In this document: positions 53,649-64,000 of the stretch, in pieces
Position numbering within the stretch: position 1 is the first letter of the stretch
Layout: the number at the start of each line of letters is the position of its first letter
Source of the DNA: Dechloromonas sp.
GTDB taxonomy: Bacteria; Pseudomonadota; Gammaproteobacteria; Burkholderiales; Rhodocyclaceae
Length of the DNA: 64,000 nt
Direction of reading: 5' to 3'
Assembly: GCA_017302355.1 (NCBI GenBank)
Contig: JAFLDQ010000001.1
Coordinates: 32,622-96,621 of the forward strand
The notes under the pieces: model-generated
Database searches by the model: none
Told to the model about the DNA's origin: nothing
The model's input: the letters and a program-made list of their open reading frames with translations, nothing else
Made by a program: the position numbers and the translations under genes

Positions 53649-54582
53649 ATTTGTTCAAGTCGTAATCCTGCGAGCCGGATGGTTGTTCCAGTTCGGTCTT
53701 GAGGCGTTCAAGGCGCGGTTTGAGCCATGGTGAAAATGCCCATTGTATCAACAGGCTTATTGGAACGACGGTGACGATGAGCGTGACCAGGTAGGCGACG
53801 AAGAGAAAAAGGATGGGCAGCCGCCGCCATTGACCGCGTTTCCCGAAGGCCCGAACCAGTTTCGACCACACGGCGAAGGCCCGTCGGCCGGCGCGTTCGC
53901 TGATGGCCAGGCGCGGATCGACGGTGACGGCGCGCAGGCCGGCGAGCATGGGCCGGCCGGACTTCTCGCGGTCATGGTCCAGCCCGTCGGCCAGCGCCAG
54001 GCCAAAGCGGCGGGCCTGGCGGATTTCGTCGGGCGAGATGCCGGCCGGAGGCAGGCCGAGGAAGGGGTCGCGCCGGCCGGTCAACACCCACCGCGGCGTG
54101 GTGATGAAAGTGGCCAGCGGATGGCCCTGGTCGGTGAAGGCCAGATGGTCGATCAGCCGGCCGCCGGCGTCGGCGATCAGTTGTTTCATCGTTTCCTGCG
54201 CCGACAGCCACATGTTGCGACAGGCGACGAGGGTGATTACCGGCTTGCCGGAAACGAGTCGCCGGCCACAGGGGCTTTGCAGGAAAGCCGTCATCGGCAG
54301 GGCGGGCGAGAGATACCAGACCTGGTAAGTCAGGATGACCAGATCGAAGGGCGTATCGGCGGCAACGCCCAGCGGACGCAGCGGTGGCGCGTCGAGCTGG
54401 ACGCATTCGGGAAAGACGTCGAAAAAGGCGAAGACAGGCCACGGAAACGGAAAGGCCTGTTCCGGCGCCAGCGTCTCGAGGTGCACCTCGTGCCCGGCCG
54501 CCCGCAAGGGATCGACGATCCGTCCGGCAATGTCCGAAAGCTGTCCGGATTGGGAGTAATGGACGACGAGAACGCGTTTCAA
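53638..54582 (-). CDS. darA: DarA-like dialkylresorcinol-condensing flavodoxin-fold protein
   Basis: 314 residues from a TTG at 54582 (no suitable ATG nearby in frame). The N-terminal half is a flavodoxin fold with phosphate-binding loop 'VHYSQSGQLSDIAGRI' and 'VILTYQVWYLSPALPM'. It ends with a membrane helix, 'LFLFVAYLVTLIVTVVPIS' (about residues 257-275), and a short cytoplasmic tail. DarA is the partner of DarB and is thought to be the aromatase that oxidises the cyclohexanedione to a resorcinol. It is the first gene of the cluster, transcribed divergently from pyrG. Confidence 0.88.
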   Translation of the reverse strand: MKRVLVVHYSQSGQLSDIAGRIVDPLRAAGHEVHLETLAPEQAFPFPWPVFAFFDVFPECVQLDAPPLRPLGVAADTPFDLVILTYQVWYLSPALPMTAFLQSPCGRRLVSGKPVITLVACRNMWLSAQETMKQLIADAGGRLIDHLAFTDQGHPLATFITTPRWVLTGRRDPFLGLPPAGISPDEIRQARRFGLALADGLDHDREKSGRPMLAGLRAVTVDPRLAISERAGRRAFAVWSKLVRAFGKRGQWRRLPILFLFVAYLVTLIVTVVPISLLIQWAFSPWLKPRLERLKTELEQPSGSQDYDLNKYVP

Positions 54583-54686
54583 GAGGCATCCGCAAGGCTG
54601 GTGAACTTTATGATTCTAGCAAATAGCCGGGGTCGGGCGGAGATCGCGGCATATTCCGCGGGCAAGGGGCATTTTGGTCGAGACGC

Positions 54687-56717
<2,031 letters not shown>

Positions 56718-57493
56718 CCCTGTACGGCTGAATCGGAGCAGTTGTGCCTGGATGTCGCCGGGCACATGAAGGAAGTCTGCGGTCGACTCGGCATTCCGTA
56801 CATTTTCAAGGCCTCCTACGACAAGGCCAACCGCAGTTCCGGCAAGTCGATACGCGGGCTGGGTGTGGACGAAGGCATGCGCATCTTCTCCGAAGTGCAG
56901 CGGCAGATCGGCGTGCCGGTGCTGACCGATGTCCACAGCATCGATGAAGTGCCGCTGGTGGCGGCCGTGGTCGATGTGCTGCAAACACCGGCTTTCCTGT
57001 GCCGGCAGACGGACTTCATTCATGCCGTCGCCGCCAGCGGCAAGCCGGTCAATATCAAGAAGGGGCAGTTTCTCGCCCCCGGCGACATGAAGAATGTCGT
57101 CGACAAGGCGCGCGAAGTGAATGATGGCGCCGACAACCTGATGGTCTGCGAGCGCGGCGCCACCTTTGGCTACAACAATCTGGTGTCCGACATGCGCAGC
57201 CTGGCGATCATGCGCGAAACCGGGTGCCCGGTCGTCTTCGATGCCACGCACAGCGTCCAGTTGCCGGGCGGGCAGGGCATGACGTCCGGCGGGCAACGCG
57301 AATTCGTCCCGGTATTGGCGCGGGCGGCGGTCGCCGCCGGCATTTCCGGCCTGTTCATGGAAACCCATCCGTGCCCGGAAAAGGCCTGGTCCGACGGGCC
57401 GAACAGCTGGCCGCTCGGGCGCATGGAATCCCTGCTCACGACACTGGTCGCGCTTGACCGGGCGGTCAAGGCGGCCGGCTTCGAGGAACTGAA

Positions 57494-57802
57494 ATGAGCC
57501 AGAAGGGCTATCTGATCGTCGAAGCCAGGGTCGGCGATGCCGCAGCCTACGAGGTCTACAAGGGTCTGGCGCAGGCGGCCATTGCCCAGTACGGCGGTCG
57601 GTATCTCGTGCGCGGCGGCGCCGCGGAGGTTCTCGAAGGGAAGTGGGCCGGCGATCCCCGTCTGGTCATCGTCGAGTTCGATTCCGCGGAACGGGCGAAG
57701 GCTTGTTATCGTTCCCGCGAATATCAGGCAGCCCGCCAGGCGCGCGAAGGCACTGCCGAAATGAACATGCTGGTCGTCGCTGGTGTTGATAACCAAAGTT
57801 AA
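57494..57802 (+). CDS. DUF1330 protein
   Basis: 102 residues, alpha/beta-barrel dimer-type fold (DUF1330). '[19 protein letters not shown]', '[19 protein letters not shown]' and '[18 protein letters not shown]' are the family's three main blocks, with a conserved 'S/R-x-EY' in '[13 protein letters not shown]'. Function unknown. The ATG overlaps the kdsA stop (ATGA), and eno follows after 37 bases with its own AAGGAG. Confidence 0.88.
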   Translation: MSQKGYLIVEARVGDAAAYEVYKGLAQAAIAQYGGRYLVRGGAAEVLEGKWAGDPRLVIVEFDSAERAKACYRSREYQAARQAREGTAEMNMLVVAGVDNQS

Positions 57803-57806
57803 GTAG

Positions 57807-59123
<1,317 letters not shown>

Positions 59124-59137
59124 TCCGCTGATCGCGC

Positions 59138-59431
59138 ATGCGCTGGCTGACGGTCGGCCTCCTCGCCCTCATCGCCCTGCTGCAATACCCGTTGTGGCTG
59201 GGCAAGGGCGGCTGGCTGAAAGTCTGGGAGTACGACCGTCAATTGCAGCAGCAGAAGGAAGTGACCCAGAAGCTGGAAATCCGCAACGCGGGCCTCGACG
59301 CCGAGGTCCGCGACCTCAAGCAGGGCTACGACGCCATCGAGGAGCGCGCCCGATTCGAACTGGGGATGGTCCGTCAGGACGAAAGTTTCGTCCAGATCCC
59401 GGAAAAAGTACCCGGGAAACCGGCGAAATAA
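59138..59431 (+). CDS. ftsB: Cell division protein FtsB
   Basis: 97 residues. A single N-terminal membrane helix ('[18 protein letters not shown]') is followed by a coiled coil ('[18 protein letters not shown]', '[20 protein letters not shown]') and a short periplasmic end with '[14 protein letters not shown]'. This matches FtsB, which joins FtsL and FtsQ in the divisome. The eno-ftsB order is common in proteobacteria. It follows eno after 14 bases. Confidence 0.93.
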   Translation: MRWLTVGLLALIALLQYPLWLGKGGWLKVWEYDRQLQQQKEVTQKLEIRNAGLDAEVRDLKQGYDAIEERARFELGMVRQDESFVQIPEKVPGKPAK

Positions 59432-59516
59432 AGGCGTCGACCGCAGTAGTCACCAGCATTTCCCTCCGCTAGAATCGCTCACAGCAGTACCCCGCAGAGC
59501 GCTCAAGGAGAACTAC

Positions 59517-59990
59517 ATGCTGTTGAAGGTTGGCGATTGCGCGCCGGCGTTCTCGTTGCCGGATGCCGACATGGCCAGGGTCGATCTCGCGAGTTACCGG
59601 GGCGGCAAGCACGTCGTTCTCTTCTTCTACCCGAAGGACGGGACGCCCGGGTGTACGATGGAGGCCACCGACTTCTCTGACCACGAAGAGGAATTCGGGC
59701 GTGAGGATTGCGTGCTTTTCGGGATCAGTCGCGACGAGTGCCTGAAGCACGCCGAGTTTCGCGACAAGGAGGGGATCAGCACCGAGCTGCTTTCCGATGC
59801 CGAAGGGCTGGTCTGCAAGCAGTATGGCGTCTGGCAGGCGCGCGAGGTCGATGGTCACCGGAAATTCGGGATCGTCCGTTCGACCTTCATCATCGACAAG
59901 TCAGGCGTGATTCGTCATGCGCTCTACAACGTCAATTACCGGGGCCACGCGCTGAACGTGCTGCGCCTCGTCAAGGAACTCAATTCATGA
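59517..59990 (+). CDS. bcp: Peroxiredoxin (Bcp/PrxQ type, lacking the usual resolving cysteine)
   Basis: 157 residues. 'FFYPKDGTPGCTMEATDFS' contains the peroxidatic Cys46. In Escherichia coli Bcp the resolving Cys lies five residues later; here that position is Thr51, so the enzyme would be a 1-Cys form or use Cys65 or Cys75. 'VLFGISRDECLKHAEFRDK' and 'IVRSTFIIDKSGVIRHALY' complete the fold. AAGGAGAA precedes the ATG. Its stop overlaps the SlyD-like start (ATGA). Confidence 0.92.
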   Translation: MLLKVGDCAPAFSLPDADMARVDLASYRGGKHVVLFFYPKDGTPGCTMEATDFSDHEEEFGREDCVLFGISRDECLKHAEFRDKEGISTELLSDAEGLVCKQYGVWQAREVDGHRKFGIVRSTFIIDKSGVIRHALYNVNYRGHALNVLRLVKELNS

Positions 59991-60487
59991 ACATGCAGGT
60001 TGCCAGGAATTCCGTCATCACCCTCGATTATCACGTCACCGATCCCGATGGCGAGGTGGTGGATGAAGGGCGCGAGCCGCTCATCTATCTGCATGGCGGT
60101 TACGAGGACATCTTCCCGAAGATCGAGGAAGCCCTGCAGGGCAAGAGGGTCGGCGAATCGGTGAAGGTCAAGCTGCAGCCTGACGAAGCGTTCGGCGATT
60201 ACGACGCCGAGATGGTCCAGATCGAGCCGCGCCAGGATTTCCCCAGGGAACTCGAGGTCGGCATGCAGTTCGAGGGCGGCCCGGAAGACGGCGAGGAGGA
60301 CGATTTCGTCATCTATCGCGTGACCGAGATCGCCGACGACAAGGTGGTGCTCGACGGCAACCATCCGCTGGCCGGCATGGCGCTGATCTTCACGTGCACG
60401 GTCACGGCGATCCGCCCGGCCAGCGCCGAGGAACTCGAGCACGGTCACGTCCATTCCGCGGACGACGACGAGGAAACCCGTCACTGA
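59987..60487 (+). CDS. slyD: FKBP-type peptidyl-prolyl isomerase (SlyD-like)
   Basis: 166 residues from ATG 59987, which overlaps the peroxiredoxin stop. The FKBP domain is split by the SlyD-type insert: 'VITLDYHVTDPDGEVVDEG', 'PLIYLHGGYEDIFPKIEEA', 'KVKLQPDEAFGDYDAEMVQ', 'VLDGNHPLAGMALIFTCTV'. The acidic end '[15 protein letters not shown]' has only a few histidines, much shorter than the metal-binding tail of E. coli SlyD, so nickel delivery is not indicated. Cytoplasmic. Confidence 0.9.
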   Translation: MNMQVARNSVITLDYHVTDPDGEVVDEGREPLIYLHGGYEDIFPKIEEALQGKRVGESVKVKLQPDEAFGDYDAEMVQIEPRQDFPRELEVGMQFEGGPEDGEEDDFVIYRVTEIADDKVVLDGNHPLAGMALIFTCTVTAIRPASAEELEHGHVHSADDDEETRH

Positions 60488-61446
60488 GCCGCGGGCGGCC
60501 AGGGATGGGTTTCGAAACGGAACAGCGCGGGTGAGCCGGTGTCGATGATCCCGCGCGTCCAGCCCATCAGCGGGTAGCCGAAGGTTTCGACGCGGGTGAA
60601 GTTGGGAATCGTCTTCCCATTGCCATCGCGCAAGGGTTGATCGATGCGGCTGTTGTGGGTGTCGCCGTGAACCGCGACCACCCGACCGGAAAAGCCGAGC
60701 GTTTCCCGGCGCAGGGTTTCCAGAAATTCACGAAAGCCGCGCTGCGGCAGACCCTGGGCGAAGTGCGTGAACCCGGGATTGGCCTGGAACAGCAGGACGA
60801 TTCCCGCCATCCTGTCGCGCCGGGCGCGGGCGAAGCTGTCGGTCAGCCATTGCAGCACGACCGGGTTGCGCGTCAGGAACTCGTCACTGGCGTCGTCCAG
60901 CCACCCGTGGTTGTTGTCCGGCCCCGGCAGGTTCAGGGTCACGAACAGGACCGGACCGAGGCGAAAGCGCGAATGTTCCGGGTAGGCTCCCGGCTGACGT
61001 TCGAGGGGGATCGTCTTCCGGCCGAGCGAGTCGGGGCGTTGCCAGAACAGCGAACGCAATTTGGCAAGGCGTTCCAGCGGATCGTAGGCGCCATTCGAGA
61101 CCCGGCGGCAGTCGGTCCACTCGTTGTCGCCCGGAACGAGGACGAAGGGCACGCGGCTGGCATCGAACAACTGCTGGCGATCGGTAAAGGTATCGTCGTC
61201 GCAACGCGTCTGACCGTTCTTGATGTCCCCGACATGGGCAATCAACTCGACATGCGAGTCGGTGATCGCTTCGAGCATGCGCGGCAGTTCGCGCCTTTCG
61301 TGGGCCGAGTAGGGAACGTCGCCGATCACCGCGAAACGCCAGGTTTCGCCGGCGGCCAGCGGACCCCAGCCGGTGAGCATCGCGGTCAACGCGATTTTCA
61401 GTGCAAAAATGCCGTTGACCGCAGCGCGCGTCAGTCTGTCCCTCAA
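60481..61446 (-). CDS. Secreted metallophosphoesterase-like protein
   Basis: 321 residues from a TTG at 61446 that overlaps the mutS stop (TTGA). A signal-like N-terminus ('[19 protein letters not shown]') leads to a calcineurin-like phosphoesterase domain: '[18 protein letters not shown]', '[19 protein letters not shown]', '[14 protein letters not shown]' and '[19 protein letters not shown]'. The Asp, Asn and His residues of a dinuclear metal centre are present. Probably periplasmic. Substrate unknown. The 3' end overlaps slyD by 7 bases. Confidence 0.85.
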   Translation of the reverse strand: MRDRLTRAAVNGIFALKIALTAMLTGWGPLAAGETWRFAVIGDVPYSAHERRELPRMLEAITDSHVELIAHVGDIKNGQTRCDDDTFTDRQQLFDASRVPFVLVPGDNEWTDCRRVSNGAYDPLERLAKLRSLFWQRPDSLGRKTIPLERQPGAYPEHSRFRLGPVLFVTLNLPGPDNNHGWLDDASDEFLTRNPVVLQWLTDSFARARRDRMAGIVLLFQANPGFTHFAQGLPQRGFREFLETLRRETLGFSGRVVAVHGDTHNSRIDQPLRDGNGKTIPNFTRVETFGYPLMGWTRGIIDTGSPALFRFETHPWPPAAQ

Positions 61447-64000
61447 CGCAGCAGGCCTTTCAGCGCATACAGCGCATCGAGCGCCGCGCGCGGCGTCAGG
61501 CTGTCGGGGTCGATGGCGGCGAGTTGCGCCAGCGCCGGGTGCGCTGCGGGTTCCGGCGCCTGCGGCTCGCCCTGGGCGAAAAGGTCGGGTTGCAGCGGGT
61601 CGACCGCAGCGCGCTGCTCGAATTCGCGCAACTGCCTGCGCGCGGCGCGGACGACGCTATTCGGGATGCCGGCCAGCGCCGCGACCTGGATGCCGTAGCT
61701 CTGATTGGCCGGGCCTTCCTCGACAGCGTGCAGAAAAATGATCCTGTGCCCGTGCTCGACGGCGTCGAGATGGACATTGGCCAGTTCGGGGTATTCGTGC
61801 GCGAGCCGGGTCAGCTCGAAACAGTGCGTCGCGAACAGCGTCAGGCAGCGGTTCTTCTCGATCAGGTGGCGCAGGATGGCGAAGGCCAGCGCCATGCCGT
61901 CGAAGGTCGAGGTGCCGCGGCCGATTTCGTCCATCAGCACCAGGCTGTTCGCCGTCGCGTGGTGCAGGATCGCCGCCGCCTCGGTCATCTCGACCATGAA
62001 GGTGGAACGGCCGGAAGCGAGATCGTCGGAAGCGCCGATACGGGTGAACATGCGGTCGAGCGGGCCGAGGACGCAACGGTCGGCCGGCACGTAACTGCCG
62101 ATGTGGGCGAGCAGGGCGATCAGCGCGACCTGGCGCATGTAGGTCGATTTGCCGCCCATGTTGGGGCCGGTGATCAGCAGCAGGCGGCGGTTCTCGGCGA
62201 GCCGGCAGTCGTTGGCGATGAAGGTTTCGGCGCTGTTGGCCATCTCGCCCTCGACCACCGGGTGACGGCCGCCGGTCACGGTCAACCCGGTTTCCGGGGC
62301 AAATTCCGGCTTGCTCCAGTTGCGCTTCAAGGCCGTGTCGGCAAAGCCGGCCAGCAGGTCGAGCTGGGCGACGGCGCGGGCGATGGTCTGCAGGGTCGGC
62401 ACGGCCGGCAGCAGTTCGTCGAGGATCGCCTCGTAGAGCAGCTTTTCGCGGGCCAGCGAGCGTTCCTGCGCCGACAGCGCCTTGTCCTCGAAAGCCTTTA
62501 GTTCCGGCGTGATGTAGCGCTCGGCGTTCTTCAGCGTCTGGCGGCGGCAGTAGTCGTCGGGAATCTTGTCGACATTGGCGTGCGTGACCTCGATGTAGAA
62601 GCCATGCACCTTGTTGTATTCGACCTTGAGGCTGGCGATGCCGCTGCGCTCGCGCTCGCGGATCTCCATGTCGACCAGGTAGGCGCCGCAGTTGTCGTTC
62701 AGCGAGCGCAGTTCGTCCAGTTCGGCATCGTAGCCGGGGGCGATGGCGCCGCCGTCGCGGATCTGGGCGGCGGGTTCGGCGGCGATGGCACGGACCAACA
62801 GGTCCAGCGCCGGCCGCGGCGTTTCCAGATGGGCGTGGAGTTCGTCGAGCAACGGCGAGTTGCTTGCGGCGAACGGCGCGCGCAAGGCGTCCAGCCGGGC
62901 CAGCGATTCGCGCAGGCTGGCCAGGTCGCGCGGCCGGGCGTTGCGCAGGGCGATGCGGCCGGCGATGCGCTCGATGTCGGCGATGCCCTTCAGTTCGCGG
63001 CGCACCTCGCCGGCCATGCGGCCGTAGTCGGCGAGCAGTGCTTCGACGGCAGCGTGGCGGGCGGCGGGAATGTCGCGTTCGCGCAGCGGGTGGTGCAATG
63101 CGTGGCGCAGCAGGCGCGAACCCATGCTGGTCACGCAATGGTCGAGCAGTGAGAATAGCGTCGGCGCCGGCTGCCCGCGCAGGGTTTCGGTCAATTCCAG
63201 GTTACGCCGGGTGGCGAGGTCGAGGCCCAGGTAGGCGCCTTCGAGTTCCACGGTCAACGCCCGCAAATGCGGCAATTTGCCCGACTGCGTGGCCTGCGCG
63301 TATTGCAGCAGGGCGCCGGCGGCGGCAACGGCCGGCTTGAGGCCCTCGGCGCCGAAACCGGCGAGCGAGGCGACCCGGAACTGCTCGCACAGCAGGCGTC
63401 GCGCCGAGTCGAACTCGAAATACCAGTCCGGCTGACGGGTGCGCGCCGCCTCGCGGCCGAAATCCGGCGACCAGGATTCGGGATGGAGAATCTCGGCCGG
63501 GCGGATGCGTTCCAGCGTGGCTTGAATCTGTTCGACCGGAATCTCGGTGAGGATGAATTCGCCGCTGGCCAGATTCAGCCGCGCCAGCCCGGCGGTGTTG
63601 CGCATGGTGGTGATCGCCAGCAGCCAGATGTCCTGCTTGTCGTCGATCAGCGCCGCGTCGGTCAGCGTGCCGGGGGTGACGATGCGCGACACGGCGCGCT
63701 CGACCGGCCCCTTGCTGGTCGCCGGGTCGCCGATCTGCTCGCAGATGACCGCCGATTCGCCGGCTTTCACCAGCTTGGCGAGGTAGGGCTCGAGCGAATG
63801 GAAGGGCACCCCCGCCATCTTGATCGGCACCCCGGCCGACTGCCCGCGCGTGGTCAGCGTGATGTCGAGCAGCCGCGCCGCCTTTTCGGCATCGTCGTGG
63901 AACAGCTCGTAGAAGTCCCCCATCCGGTAAAACAGCAGCGTACCCGGATGCCGCGCCTTGAGCGCCAGGTACTGGCGCATCATCGGGGTGTGTCTGGAGC
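61443..64000 (-). CDS. mutS: DNA mismatch repair protein MutS (5' end outside window)
   Basis: About 852 residues visible; only the first few are missing, because the upstream edge reads '[17 protein letters not shown]', the usual MutS start region. Mismatch-binding F-x-E motif '[14 protein letters not shown]', connector and lever regions, Walker A '[17 protein letters not shown]', Walker B '[19 protein letters not shown]' and C-terminal helix-turn-helix ('[17 protein letters not shown]') are all intact. It recognises base mismatches and recruits MutL. The stop overlaps the start of the phosphoesterase gene. Confidence 0.96.
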   Translation of the reverse strand, partial: SRHTPMMRQYLALKARHPGTLLFYRMGDFYELFHDDAEKAARLLDITLTTRGQSAGVPIKMAGVPFHSLEPYLAKLVKAGESAVICEQIGDPATSKGPVERAVSRIVTPGTLTDAALIDDKQDIWLLAITTMRNTAGLARLNLASGEFILTEIPVEQIQATLERIRPAEILHPESWSPDFGREAARTRQPDWYFEFDSARRLLCEQFRVASLAGFGAEGLKPAVAAAGALLQYAQATQSGKLPHLRALTVELEGAYLGLDLATRRNLELTETLRGQPAPTLFSLLDHCVTSMGSRLLRHALHHPLRERDIPAARHAAVEALLADYGRMAGEVRRELKGIADIERIAGRIALRNARPRDLASLRESLARLDALRAPFAASNSPLLDELHAHLETPRPALDLLVRAIAAEPAAQIRDGGAIAPGYDAELDELRSLNDNCGAYLVDMEIRERERSGIASLKVEYNKVHGFYIEVTHANVDKIPDDYCRRQTLKNAERYITPELKAFEDKALSAQERSLAREKLLYEAILDELLPAVPTLQTIARAVAQLDLLAGFADTALKRNWSKPEFAPETGLTVTGGRHPVVEGEMANSAETFIANDCRLAENRRLLLITGPNMGGKSTYMRQVALIALLAHIGSYVPADRCVLGPLDRMFTRIGASDDLASGRSTFMVEMTEAAAILHHATANSLVLMDEIGRGTSTFDGMALAFAILRHLIEKNRCLTLFATHCFELTRLAHEYPELANVHLDAVEHGHRIIFLHAVEEGPANQSYGIQVAALAGIPNSVVRAARRQLREFEQRAAVDPLQPDLFAQGEPQAPEPAAHPALAQLAAIDPDSLTPRAALDALYALKGLLR

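Overview
The window is about 64 kb of GC-rich, densely packed bacterial DNA. It most resembles a betaproteobacterium of the order Rhodocyclales (Dechloromonas/Azonexus/Azoarcus-like). Support comes from a NosD-type denitrification gene, an exosortase A (XrtA/EpsH) exopolysaccharide locus with the gene set typical of that group, the alaA-hom-thrC arrangement and a dialkylresorcinol-type gene cluster. This placement is inferred from gene content; no rRNA or tRNA gene was seen.

Layout. (1) 1-1.2 kb: the 5' part of nosD on the minus strand, running off the left edge. (2) 1.3-7.7 kb, minus strand: a toxin-antitoxin pair, bioF-bioH-bioC-bioD, yciB, a YciI-like gene, a BolA-like gene and a secreted parvulin. 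A 264-bp MITE-like element sits exactly in the parvulin stop codon. (3) 8.0-29.5 kb, minus strand: a near-continuous XrtA-associated exopolysaccharide locus. It encodes a Wza-like export lipoprotein, chain-length protein, tyrosine kinase, outer-membrane protein, ATPase, UDP-GlcNAc 2-epimerase, two deacetylases, a FemAB-like protein, four glycosyltransferases, an exosortase-EpsI fusion, an amidotransferase, UDP-glucose dehydrogenase and an O-glycosylation ligase. A decayed glycosyltransferase start lies inside it. (4) 29.7-31.6 kb: divergent manC, then a Mth938-like gene. (5) 31.6-39.4 kb, mostly plus: two alanine-type aminotransferases, hom, a DUF2249/membrane-protein cassette, thrC and a methyltransferase. 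A small minus-strand membrane gene with a nine-base homopolymer lies between hom and the cassette. (6) 39.4-45.1 kb: a 45-residue membrane peptide, nadC, a membrane-anchored glutamate-synthase-like flavoprotein, nnr and a stand-alone HipA-like kinase. (7) 45.2-54.6 kb, minus strand: darA, darB, a conserved unknown, a BtrH-like protein, a two-gene ABC exporter, an acyl carrier protein, an atypical ketosynthase and a ketosynthase-like chain-length factor, with cnoX and a histone-deacetylase-like gene at the end. (8) 54.7-60.5 kb, plus strand: pyrG, a triplicated kdsA start, kdsA, DUF1330, eno, ftsB, a peroxiredoxin and a SlyD-like isomerase. (9) 60.5-64 kb, minus strand: a metallophosphoesterase and mutS, which runs off the right edge.

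How the genes work together. The biotin genes supply the pimeloyl start (BioC, BioH) and two ring-forming steps (BioF, BioD); bioA and bioB are not here. The XrtA locus makes and exports a polysaccharide and encodes the enzyme that processes PEP-CTERM proteins, but no PEP-CTERM substrate is in the window. manC and ugd provide GDP-mannose and UDP-glucuronate. The dar cluster probably makes an aryl lipid of the dialkylresorcinol type. Its extra genes (BtrH-like cysteine enzyme, dedicated ACP, ketosynthase lacking one catalytic histidine, ABC exporter) make it the best candidate for an under-described system.

The most unusual small-scale structures are the MITE that rebuilt a stop codon, three tandem copies of the kdsA start creating a translationally coupled leader frame, a toxin-antitoxin pair heading the biotin operon, and a homopolymer tract that splits a small membrane gene.
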